The position numbers and the translations under genes are program-made. A stretch of 27,590 nt of DNA from Stephanodiscus triporus (lineage: Eukaryota > Bacillariophyta > Thalassiosirophyceae > Thalassiosirales > Thalassiosiraceae). Location of the stretch: the NCBI GenBank assembly GCA_036939755.1, contig JALLAZ010000053.1, positions 1-27,590 of the forward strand, given 5' to 3'. Positions 9,844 to 19,557 of this stretch are shown here, piece by piece. The notes under the pieces are model-generated. The model saw nothing but the letters and a program-made list of their open reading frames with translations, did no database searches and had not been told where the DNA came from. The stretch's first letter is position 1. Each line of letters begins with the position of its first letter.

Positions 9844-11275
9844 ATGTCATCGGGTACGCTCCCTCTCCAGACCTATCACCGAGCACAATCGCTCGGGGAA
9901 GGTACCTACGGGTGCGTGCAAATACTGTGGATTCGGCCTTGCCTTGATGCTTAATTTTCCTACTCCTATCATTTCGGGCTAATATTCGATTCTTCCCCGC
10001 TAACGATGATATAGGAGCGTGATGTGCGTGTACAATGATTCGGGCGACGCGCTAGCCTTGAAATCCTTCGAAGCCGACGAGGATCATGATACCATGGAGC
10101 TGGGAACGTTACGCGAAGTGTCAATATTGCGAATCCTTCGTCACGACAATGCCCATCCCAATATTGTACAAATGATCGATATCCAAGAAGCGGGGGAGGA
10201 AGGTGACTGCGGCCACGGAAACCTTTGCATGGCCATGCCTCTGTATAAAATGGGCGATCTCAGGGGGGCTGTCAAGCGGGGCATTATCTTGCCTGGATTG
10301 GCGGGTCGTAGACAGCGTGTGGATGTTGCGCATGGGCTGCTCTCCGCGGTGGCATTTCTGCATGACAATCATATCATTCACAGGGACATCAAGAGCGACA
10401 ACGTTATGATCACCATGTCCGACGAAGGTGACGACAGGATCGCGCCGGTCCTGATAGATTTTAGCCTTGCCAAGTTCATTGATGGAAAAAATGCCGTCCT
10501 TCCGCCAGGTGCGACTCATACTGGAAACATCGGAACGGTGACCTATACTGCACCAGAGGTAGTGGCGAGGGAAAAGTATGGTCTGCCTTCGGACCTGTGG
10601 AGTGTGGGCGTTGTACTATTGGAATCATTGATTGGAGAGCTTACCGTTGATAGAGACAAGGCAGCTGCTAGGCTTATTATGGAGAAAAAAGAATCATTGC
10701 CTGATTCACCTTTCGTTACTCTCATTAGAGGATTGTTGGAAACGGATGCCACCAAACGTCTAACTGCAAGAGAAGCCCTTGCCTTGCCAGTCTTTGAGAA
10801 GTTTGGATTCACGATTCCTCCAGTCCGAATGATTGATATTGATGCAGCATTTCCCACTGATGATGATGAACCTGAATCCAAGATTATCGAGGGTGCGTTG
10901 AAGACAATCAATGGAAACAAGAAGAAGCCATCGATGAAGAATCAAAAACTGTCTCCGCGAGAGAGATTAGTCAAAAAGCTTTGCAACGAGCTTGAGTGCA
11001 AGAATCCCAAAACTGAGTCCGCTTCGCTAGTGTTCGCAAAAAAAATGGAAGAGCTGGACGATGAGCTTGACGACATTTCCAACACACAAACACTCTTGGA
11101 CTGTGTAGTCCTAGCAAGCCGATTTTATGAAGAGGATTTGATCTGTTTGGAAGAACTGGAAGAGGATGATGGAGGGTATTATCCTAGCTTCAAGAATTTC
11201 GATGTTGAAACCTTTCGTGACAATGAGATGGCAATATTTTCCAGTATGGATTATTCATTGTACATAAGAAGCTAA
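9844..11275 (+). CDS. Protein kinase with DFS motif and cyclin-box-like C-terminus, 2 exons
   Basis: The gene is join(9844..9911, 10015..11275) and encodes 442 residues. The 103-bp intron (GTGCGT...TAG) interrupts the glycine-rich loop codon; splicing yields LGEGTYGSV (G18, G20, G23, V25). Kinase motifs follow: the VAIK-equivalent ALK (K39), HRDIKSDN (145-152), DFS in place of DFG (D171-F172-S173), TYTAPEV (199-205) and DLWSVGVVLLE. Catalytic Asp and Lys are all present, so activity is likely. The REVSILR helix and overall layout are reminiscent of CDK-like or STE-type kinases, but I cannot assign a subfamily. After residue ~300 the C-terminus contains LLDCVVLASRFYEED (about 383-397) and NEMAIFSSMDYSLY (about 426-439), which resemble helices 3 and 5 of a cyclin box. 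That assignment is inference from pattern only. Confidence 0.88.
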
Positions 11276-11385
11276 TGTGGCATGCAGTTCATTTAGTTCA
11301 GATTTTAAAAACACCATGGATGCTATCAGGAGTCATTCCAGCTTTGTATCACCCCAAGTTATTTGAAAGATCAAGTCGAATGTGA

Positions 11386-12665
11386 TCATTTTTCAGGGAT
11401 GTCGTGTGAATCGTATCCCAACAGCTGAAAGTCAGACATGTACTCAGAAGCCACCCTACTAACAATTTGAGGTGTGGAGTACTCTTTTCTCAGACCACCA
11501 ACAATCTTTTTCTTGTCAGAGCCCCAAGAATTTGCCGGGGTGACTTTACCACCCATTGACTCTAAGTACTCTATCATTTTTGTTGCATTCAAGTGGTTCA
11601 ATACTCTCCGAATGTCTTCGTCGAAATGCTCAATGCGTCCAAGAAAATCAAACACCGGGCACTTGTCCTCTGAAAACAAAAATGTTTCTTGTCTATCATA
11701 ATGTCCCGGCCACATTGATGTGTGTAAGCCCCTTTGATAGGGTTTCAACACGAAGTTTGAAAATGAAAGGTCTTTCGTAGGCAGCCTACCACGAATGCCG
11801 TTCTTAGGCGGAAATCCATCCATCATACTTTGCCAGGAAAATATCATAAGAATGAGAGTAATTAACGTCAACAAAAGATGGCGCATATGTGACATACCTA
11901 TAGGCGCTATACATCCTTGAGAATGGATTTCGAACGAAGCTGAAATGAAAGTAGTCTTGGTGGTCTCGTATCGACTTAATACAGCCCTCTGCCCTGACCA
12001 ATGTCGTAGGCACGTGCTCGCATTCATCATCATCGATTCCACAGAGACTGTCTCTTATGAATTTCTTAACTGCCGTTCCTGGAATAAAGCGAATGGCATT
12101 TACGACAAATGAGAGAAGAGACCTAATTTGTACAGATGACAAAAATCTATCGACCTTACCTCCACTTTTAAGAACATGAATGAAGACAAACTTGTATTCG
12201 TCACTCAAAATGCAACCGGATGCCCAACCAGTGTCGCCAAGAGCTGCATGCAATAAGACGAGAAGTCGATGCAAGGCAAAGTATGCGGGCGCAGACGAAA
12301 AAATACTTACAAAACAATTGATGGGGTTTGGTAATGTTCCCTTGTCTCCGGACGAAGTTGCCAGCATAACCGAAAAATCGGCTCGAGGGGGTTATTTCTT
12401 CCATCACTCCATTTCGCTCCTTGCACGGATAAAGCTTGCACTGCTGCTCCACTTTCCTCACACATGAATTGACCTCTAGCCCAACTGCTGCATATGACGA
12501 GGAGGTCAAAGCTCTCGCGAGTGAGTACATGTAGCAGCTCGTCACCATCAGGAACACAGCAAAGACAAAACATCCTTTAACTATAATCAAAGAGTTGAGG
12601 GAGCGACTCATGGATGTTCGCCTTCTGCGGTCCATATCGTGAAGTCGGCTTCGAACAGGTGGCAT
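11386..12665 (-). CDS. PAPS-dependent type II membrane sulfotransferase (Sulfotransfer_2-like), 4 exons
   Basis: The gene is complement(join(11386..11827, 11898..12078, 12160..12243, 12311..12665)) and encodes 353 residues. It probably transfers sulfate from PAPS to a carbohydrate in the Golgi, like carbohydrate or heparan sulfotransferases. A single hydrophobic segment (about 26-49) after a basic N-terminus gives a type II signal anchor. The 5'-phosphosulfate loop is KSGGT (144-148), preceded by FVFIHVL, and the 3'-phosphate motif is FSFVRNPFSRMYSAY (about 192-206). The C-terminal FDFLGRIEHFDEDIRRVL is typical of the family. Introns are 67, 81 and 70 bp; the middle one splits the second Gly codon of KSGGT. 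Splicing removes a stop-free 27-codon stretch. The start could also be Met11 (12635) or Met19; 12665 is the first ATG. Acceptor substrate is unknown. Confidence 0.88.
12079..12159 (-). other. 81-nt stop-free intron in the sulfotransferase gene
   Basis: On the minus strand the segment begins GTAAGG and ends TTCCAG. It is a multiple of three and has no stop codon in the reading frame, so the unspliced message would stay open. Splicing is favoured because it joins KSGG to TAVKKF and restores the conserved KSGGT loop. Confidence 0.85.
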
Positions 12666-13214
12666 AATGATGCACTAAAGCTAACTTCTCCACCCAGGTT
12701 CGAGCCGGTGATCAACGAGCCGTGAGGTTCACTTCGACCGGCGTCGACGCGCTCAGGATCTCTCTCCTCTCCCCGTCATATGCAGTGTGGGATCTCTGGG
12801 ATGCGGGCTGGGATCCGGGTCTTCTCGCCCCCCGCGCCTCCCGCCTCCTATCTGTTGCCTGGGGATGGAGCGAAAGAGAAGAAGTGGATGGGCCCGCCGC
12901 GCCGGGCGGGCCGGCGGCGGGCCGGGTCGGATCGGTCGGGTGTGTCGGTGACACGAAAAAGATTTAATTTTTGGAGTACAAAACTATTACGGATTCCGAT
13001 TTGCCTCTCCGAAGGCTTGCTGGTGGTGGCGTGGGTGCCGCGCCATCCATCCATCATGAGCGGGAGTGATTCTTGGTCTCTTGCTGCTTTTGATGCTCGT
13101 GACACTGCATGCACACATGAAACGAATCACTGTGCTGCGTGTTGAGACTGGCCACCATTCATTATTCTCATTGAGCAATATACGATCATTACACTATTAA
13201 CAGCAACAAGTAAA
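12666..13214. promoter_or_regulatory. Shared divergent promoter region sulfotransferase / transketolase
   Basis: This 549-bp spacer between divergent starts has a GC-rich core (about 12870-12950, alternating GGCGGGCC-type text) flanked by AT-rich sequence next to the transketolase start. Several 60-120 codon open frames cross the GC-rich core on both strands; none has a recognisable domain and I treat them as chance. Both 5' UTRs should lie here. Confidence 0.5.
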
Positions 13215-15493
13215 ATGGAGGAAAAGAAGAGTGAAACCGAGATCGAGCCTCCTGCCAAACGCTTCCACACCGACCACCAGGCGTCCCAGCTAGCATCCTA
13301 CAACGGAACCCCCCTCGAGCTCAAATGCATCAATACCATCCGCGCCCTCGCCGCCGACATGGTCCAAAAGGCCAACTCGGGTCATCCAGGCGCTCCCATG
13401 GGATGCGCTCCCATGGCCCACCTGCTTTGGTCGGCAGCCTCCGCTGGCGGCGCGGGGCGTAATCACAGTGCCGCGAGCCCACAATGGTGGAATAGGGATC
13501 GTTTCGTGTTGAGTAATGGCCATGCGTGCGCATTGCAGTATGTCATGTTGCATTTGAGCGGGTACGAGGATTGCAGTATGGATCAATTGAAGGCGTTTAG
13601 GCAGGTGGGAAGTAAAACTCCGGGCCACCCCGAGAACTTTTTGACCAAGGGTGAGTTAGGGCTACGGCATATTACGGTGCAGTCATATGCTTGGCTTTAT
13701 TATTGACGTAGGACTTCGACGCATACTGACTGCTCTTCGTCACAGGAGTGGAGGTTTGCACTGGACCCCTTGGACAAGGAATATCCAACGCCGTGGGCAT
13801 GGCCATCGCCGCCAAGCACCTTGGCGCCAACTTCAACACGCCCGACTTCCCCGACATCATCTCCAGCAAGACCTACGTGATTTGCGGCGACGGTTGTCTC
13901 CAAGAGGGAATTTCGGGAGAGGCGTGCAGTCTTGCTGGCCACTTGGGTCTAGGTGACTTGATTGTTCTGTACGATGATAATCACATCACCATCGATGGAA
14001 GTACTGAAATCTCCTTTACGGAAGATGTCAACAAGCGCTACGAGGCGTACGGATGGCAGGTTATTACTGTTGATGATGTGGCGAATGGCCTTGATGATCT
14101 TCGTGCTGCTATTGATGCAGCCAAAACGACAACGGATAAACCTACGCTAATCAAAGTCAGGACGACAATTGGCTACGGCTCTCCTAACAAGCAGGGCAAG
14201 GCCTCTTCTCACGGGGCTCCCCTTGGCGCTGGTGAGGTTGAGACTGTCAAGTCTCGTCTGTACGGAATGGATCCCACGAAATCATTCTTCATCGATGAGG
14301 ATGTTGCTGCATATTACAAGCAGCAGGCGGTAGAGGGTGAAATTGCACGAGCTGTGTGGGAGGAAAAGTTTGCCAACTACAAGGAGGCTCATCCCGAAAA
14401 AGCCGCTGAGCTTCAACGTCGGTTCAACCATGAGCTGACTGAGGGGGTATTTGATGATCTGCCCACGTTTGTCTTCGGAAGGGATAAGGCCGATTCCACA
14501 CGTAAGTTCTCGGAAATGTGCCTAAATGCTGTTGCTCCAAAAATGCCAGAGTTGATGGGAGGGAGTGCCGATTTAACGGATAGCAATTACACTGCCATCA
14601 AGGGAGCGGTGAGCTTCCAGAAGGCCACTCCCGAGGGAAGCATCATTCACTTCGGAGTCAGAGAGCATGCCATGTCTGCGATCTGCAATGGAATGTTCTC
14701 CTATGGGGGCATGCGTCCATTCTGTGCCACCTTCTTGCAGTTTGCTGGGTATGCCATGGGTGCCATCAGATTGTCAGCCCTTGCCAAACATGGGGTTATT
14801 TACATCATGACTCATGATTCGATCGGTCTCGGCGAGGATGGACCAACTCATCAGCCTGTGGAGATGCTTGAGAGTTTGCGTGCTATGCCCAACATTAATG
14901 TTGTCCGTCCTGCGGATTTGAATGAAATGGCGGCAGCGTATCAGATCGCTCTCAACGGTGTTCAGACTCCCACCGTAATTTGCTGCTCACGTGCGGGCGT
15001 TTCCGCCCTTGAGCATTCATCAAGGGACAAAGCCATGAAGGGAGGATACATCATCCGTCCTGAAGAGGGAGAAGGAGCTCCCGATCTAGTTTTGTTGGCT
15101 ACTGGGTCGGAGGTCGGGCGCTGTGTCGACGCGGCCAAGGCCCTTTCGGAGCATTCCATCCGCACGAGGGTAGTGTCCATGCCTTGCCAAGAAGTCTTCC
15201 TCGAACAGAGTGAATCGTACCGTCGCAGCGTCCTGCCCGGCAATGTTCCGACACTCTCTGTCGAAGCGGGCGCCGAGCATGGATGGCATCGTTGGTCCCA
15301 CGCACAAATCGGCATGACCAGATTTGGCATGTCGGGCCCCCTCGAACAGTTATTTGTTAAGTTTGGCTTCGATGCCGAGAATGTCGCCAGTAAGGGAAAA
15401 GAGCTCGTGGAGTTTTACAAGAATTTGGGCGGGAATGTGCCCGACTTGAATGCCAGGCCATCGTTTGACAGCTTCAAAGGGCCAGTCCATTGA
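13215..15493 (+). CDS. TKT: Transketolase, 2 exons
   Basis: The gene is join(13215..13650, 13746..15493) and encodes 727 residues. Transketolase uses thiamine diphosphate to move two-carbon ketol units between sugar phosphates in the pentose phosphate pathway and the Calvin cycle. The N-terminal domain has [30 protein letters not shown] and, at the intron junction, [20 protein letters not shown]. The ThDP/metal site is [13 protein letters not shown] (about 193-205) with DDNHITIDG. The pyrimidine-binding domain has [14 protein letters not shown] and [17 protein letters not shown], and the sugar-phosphate part has [18 protein letters not shown]. The C-terminal domain runs to SFKGPVH. The 95-bp intron is GTGAGT...CAG. 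The N-terminal ~25 residues are acidic and lysine-rich with no signal peptide, so I infer a cytosolic isoform rather than the plastid one. Confidence 0.96.
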
Positions 15494-15844
15494 ATTGTTA
15501 CTATAATGGGAAGCACTGTGATTATCGGCCTGAATAAGGAAAAAGTGCATGACAATCGCTCCATCTCTTGATCTCGATAGCAGAGAACTAAACTAAAACA
15601 TATCTACCTTTGTCTTAAAATATTCTGCCTATCCAACGGAAGCCTGGGTAAAAGGACAAGTGCCACATAATGTGAAATCAAGTTAAGGCACCTTATCTTG
15701 GTGATGCCTGTCGAGGTACGACTGAATGCTCACAGCCCATCGAACAAATCGTCAACTTTTCGGACAGAGGCTTCTCTTAGATGATGTACATTGAATAATT
15801 CTTTACGTTTATCACAAACAATTATACCACCGCTCCGCAATCAT
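15494..15844. other. Convergent intergenic region transketolase / hydroxylase
   Basis: This 351-bp AT-rich spacer between two stop codons should carry both 3' UTRs. I see no gene, strong repeat or RNA structure. A plus-strand open frame starting at 15791 runs into the antisense of the hydroxylase gene and is not supported. Confidence 0.5.
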
Positions 15845-17066
15845 TCACTCGTCCTTAATACTGTTCCTCTTCTTCGCCTCCAACTGAGCCGCGCTCAACG
15901 GTCCCTCGTACTCTATAAACGTTCCCATCCACGAATCGTAGAACATGCAGTATTGTCCGTAGTTATAATTGAATTTGCGGTGATGCATCTCGTGGTGACC
16001 GACGGCATATTGGAACCACTGCCCGGTGATCATCCTTCGGAACCATCTCCCGGGACTATCAACATCATCGACGCCGTCCGCCCCCCCCCGCGGCGTCATC
16101 GCGTCGTTCCCCGAGCCGAGGAGGCGGGCGGATCCGACGAACGGTAGAGAAAATCGAACGTCGTAGGGGCCGTGGTTCATGCACGCGAGCGCCGCGTGGA
16201 ATTGGAAGAAGAGCAAGACGGTGAGGGCGTGCACTCCGCCCCCCTCGATCATCGGGCCGTCGTCGTCCTCCCCGCCGCCGCCGATGCCGCCGATTACGGA
16301 CGATCCGATCGTCGTCGTCGCTATCCTCCCGATCCACGCGACGCACGTCGGCAGCAGCGCCTCCGACGCGCAAACCGCGAACCACGTGCACATCACCCCG
16401 ATCATGTGCTCGATCGGATGCTCGTTGCCCGCGTCGAGGTATCCCCTCGCGGGATAGTGCTGTCGATGATGATGCTTGTGCACGAGTGGGTACAGCGCCG
16501 GATGATGCATCAGGTGATGGAGGGGTGCGTACATCGCGTCCATGGAAACGAACATGATCCCCAACGCGAACATCGTGTTCCACGGGGTGAGGTCGATCAT
16601 CCTCCACGGGAGCGATCCGTCCCGTCCGCCTAGCCACAGGTACCGCGCGAGACTCATGACGAAGACGTACTCGTTGATCGAATTCACGCCGAGGTACGCG
16701 ACGGATCGCGCGTCGAGGCCGACGTATCGCACCGGCGGCGCGCCCGGCCGTCGAGTGGGTAGGAGCGGCGGCGATCCGCCGTCCTCCGCGTCCTCGTCCG
16801 CGCCGCCGCCGCCGCCGATGGTGACGAATCGCTCGATCGCGTATACCACGAGGTGGTCGTAGAAGAGCACGCCGAGGCGCACGAGCGCGTATCCCGCCGT
16901 CCAGGATACGACGTCCGACATGTCCCACGGGTCGAGGTAGGACGGATATCGGATTAGGAAGAGGAGGACGAAAATCGCGGTCGCGGAGTCGAGAAGGACG
17001 GAGCGCAGACGCTGCCTACGCGCGCGCCTCGACGATTGCCGTTGTTGTTGTTGTTGAGGCGGCGGC

Positions 17067-17097
<31 letters not shown>

Positions 17098-17356
17098 GTG
17101 CCTCCTCCTTCCGCGTCGTCGTCGTTTTCGTCGACGTCCTCGTCGTCGTCGTCTGCGGCGTCGATGATGACGATGACGTTCCCGTTGTCGTCGATGTGGC
17201 GCACATGATCATCGGGCATGCGCGGTCGCGGTTTGGGATGGGAGGTACGGCGGGGGGGATGATGGTGGGCGGGTGCTTTTGCGCTTCTGTGCCCGCCTTT
17301 CTCTGTGTTCTGTGTGGGGCCGGCCCGGCGGTCGTTGGCATCATTGGGATACCCAT
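15845..17356 (-). CDS. Fatty acid hydroxylase / sterol desaturase superfamily membrane enzyme
   Basis: This single-exon protein of up to 503 residues belongs to the di-iron integral membrane hydroxylases (ERG3, ERG25/SMO, CH25H relatives), which hydroxylate or desaturate sterols or fatty acids at the ER. Histidine clusters are HHLMHH and HKHHHRQH (about 275-300), NEHPIEH, NHGPYD (about 392-400) and GHHEMHHRKFNYNYG (about 452-466), the usual HX3H, HX2HH and HX2HH pattern. About five to six hydrophobic segments lie between residues ~110 and ~390. Residues 1-100 are Thr/Ser/Pro-rich with no clear signal, and later Mets (5, 6, 49, 51) are alternative starts. The gene sits in the GC-rich island and shares a 260-bp promoter with the plastid methyltransferase gene. 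The substrate cannot be deduced. Confidence 0.85.
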
Positions 17357-17616
17357 CTTATCCGGATCTCTGAGTCACAAGTTTTAGCGAGAGACTTTGT
17401 CGCTACTTCAGTTCCGCCGTCCTGTTGCTCCGTCGCCCGTCGCGTCGCGTCTTCGTTGTCTTCGTCGGCCAGTGACGAAGATGGCGCAAGTGGCGAGTCA
17501 TCACCCGGCCACCTCATGCCGCAGTGCACCCACACTCCCACCAGAAGACAACTACTCTATTATTTTCCAGATATATCTCTTTATCTCCCCATTAAACGCC
17601 GAGTTATTCACAGCAG
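17357..17616. promoter_or_regulatory. Shared divergent promoter region hydroxylase / methyltransferase
   Basis: This 260-bp spacer between divergent start codons must hold both promoters. The last ~60 bp before the methyltransferase start are AT-rich (17555-17600), in contrast to the GC-rich genes on both sides. No core element is assigned. Confidence 0.45.
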
Positions 17617-19169
17617 ATGAAAAGCCTCCTCCTCGCCGCGGCCGCCGCATCCTCGGCGCTCCTCGCATCCTCCTCCACCCACCCGGTCGCGGCGGCGTTC
17701 GTCGTCCCGACGACGATCGCGCCGTCGCGTCCGACCCCGTCGACCGCGCGCCGCGCCGCCGCCGCCGCCGCCCTCCTCGACGAGGAAAAAGCGGCGGGAT
17801 CGGATGGGACGACGGACGATGACGAGCGAAGACGATTGAAGGGCGCGATCCTCGGTCGCCTCGGCGGCGGGGGAGGGGGGAGGTCGTCGTCGTCGTCGTC
17901 GTCGTCGATTTCCCTCGCGTCGACGGTCGACCCGGTCCTCGCCGATCCCCTGACGAAGGAGCCGCTTCGCGTCACGTTCGTCGGGCCCGTCCTCGGCGGC
18001 GGCGCGTCCGGATCCGGCATGCGTCTTGCTCTGTATTCGTCGACGGATGCCGATCGCGCCTTCGCGGGACGGACGGACACCTACCTCGACCTCCTGGAGC
18101 CGTCGTCGTCGTCGTCCGCGTCGGTGGATGACGACGACGACGACGGCGGCGGCGCCACGTCGAAATCTCCCCCCATCCTCTCCTCCCTCCTATCGCTCGT
18201 CCCTCCCCCCCTGCGATCGATCGTCGCGAACGCCGTTCCCGGATCGTCGTCGTCGTCGTCATCTTACGAGTACGTCCCGATGAGGGATCTGTTCACCTCC
18301 CCGACCGTGTCGTTCGCGTACGAACGCGGATGGAGGCAGGGATTCGCGGCGGCGGGCTTTCCCGGTCCGGATGCGGAATTCGAATTGGCGAACGAGCACT
18401 TCGCGAAATCGATGGTGGGTGCGACGGGAGGAGGGGGGGGGGGGGACGGCGTGCTAGTGGACATGAGCTGCGCGACCGGTGAGTGTTTGGCCCCTTCCCT
18501 TCGGTTGGGTGGGCGACGAATATACATCGCACTTGTGCCCCCCCCCCCCCCCCCCATTCGTGTTTATGTCCCCCCCCCCTTGATCTCCTCGCCCACGCGA
18601 CCGCGGGGGTCTCCCCCCCCCCCACCCCCATTTCTTACTTTCCTCCCGTGCGCATGTTGTATACAGGCCTATTCGCTCGTCGATTCGCCAAGTGCGGCAA
18701 GTACCCGAGGGTGATCGCGTGCGACTACTCCGACTCCATGCTGTCGGAGGCACGACGGAGGATACGTGCCGATCCCGACGTCACGTCGTCGTCGACGAGG
18801 CTCGACCTCGTCCGGTGCGACGTGGCGAGGATACCCATGAGGTCGGGTTCCGTCGACGCGTTCCACGCGGGCGCGGCGATGCACTGCTGGCCCGAGATCG
18901 AAACGTCGTTGTCGGAGGTGTACCGCGTGCTAAGGCCCGGGGGACGGTACTTCGCCACGACGTTCCTGTCGAATTACTTCTCGCGGGTGGCGGGAGCGGA
19001 GAGGACCGCGAACGGCGGGGTCGACTTGCCGGTGAACGTGCGTGCGTTCCAGTATTTTCCAAGCGAGGGGTACCTGAGGGATTTGCTCACGGATGCCGGA
19101 TTCGAGGGGTCGAAGGTCAGCGTGGAGGTTCTCGGGCGAGCTTGCGTCGTTATGCGGTGCGAGAAGTAG
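17617..19169 (+). CDS. Predicted plastid SAM-dependent methyltransferase (Arabidopsis At2g41040/At1g78140-like), 2 exons
   Basis: The gene is join(17617..18478, 18667..19169) and encodes 454 residues. The N-terminus is a signal peptide (MKSLLLAAAAASSALLASSS) followed by VAAAFVVPT, an ASAF-like site with Phe28 after the predicted cleavage, which in diatoms marks plastid import. Ser/Asp low-complexity follows. The conserved block FAYERGWRQGFAAAGFPGP (about 232-250) and ELANEHF precede the class I methyltransferase fold: DMSCATG (motif I, spanning the intron), VIACDYSDSMLSEA (about 303-316), RCDVARIPMRSGSVDAFHAG and HCWPE (about 340-360), YRVLRPGGRYFATTF (about 373-387). This order matches plant plastid (plastoglobule-associated) methyltransferases of the UbiE/SmtA type. 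The 188-bp intron (GTGAGT...CAG) is full of C homopolymers. The methyl acceptor is unknown. Confidence 0.88.
17883..17908 (+). repeat. (TCG)n trinucleotide tract encoding poly-Ser
   Basis: A pure run of TCG triplets encodes serines in the low-complexity part of the methyltransferase precursor. Similar TCG/CGA tracts lie at about 18104-18118 and 18245-18261 in the same gene, and in the neighbouring aminotransferase. Confidence 0.9.
18479..18666 (+). other. C-homopolymer-rich intron of the methyltransferase gene
   Basis: This 188-bp intron starts GTGAGT and ends ATACAG. It contains an 18-C run (18538-18555) and further C runs near 18571-18579 and 18613-18622, forming an extended pyrimidine tract before the acceptor. 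Open frames reading through it lack any domain. Confidence 0.9.
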
Positions 19170-19557
19170 AGGACGAGGAGGATAGGAGTTTCCCATTACA
19201 AACAATAACAACGAGGCAATATCGGAACTTGGTCTTAGTGAGAAGGATCAGGTCAAACATACAGTGCTCTGACGGGATCATTTCCGATACTATATCACTT
19301 GTTCCAAGTCTAATATTACTAGCAAACATCTGCTTAAAGAAGCGCTGAGCCCGAAACGCAGATGACGGGCACTGATATAGCGAGATTCGTCTCACATGAG
19401 GCCGCATGGGCCGTCACGGATGTAGTCACTTTTTGCCTTGCCTCATTGATCGGCCTTTTGATTGCTCCATCATTGCTTCTTTTGCACATGGCACGATGAA
19501 GTCTATGTATTTGTCATGCAAATGAATACATTCCTTTTCAACTACTTGATTAAAACA
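19170..19557. other. Convergent intergenic region methyltransferase / aminotransferase
   Basis: This 388-bp spacer between two stop codons is AT-richer than the adjacent genes and should carry both 3' UTRs. No gene, tRNA-like fold or repeat is supported. Confidence 0.5.

Noticed and set aside
12680..12720. GGTTCGAGCC text resembling a tRNA T-loop
   Set aside because: The flanking bases do not form the 5-bp T stem, and no D-arm, anticodon arm or acceptor stem could be laid out on either strand.
12700..13145. Several 80-120 codon frames in the sulfotransferase/transketolase spacer
   Set aside because: They occur on both strands over the same GC-rich core, lack domains, and occupy the expected divergent promoter.
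16065..16928. 287-codon minus-strand Arg-rich open frame
   Set aside because: It is the shifted frame of the hydroxylase gene; GC-rich DNA suppresses stop codons, and the sequence is compositionally Arg/Asp noise.
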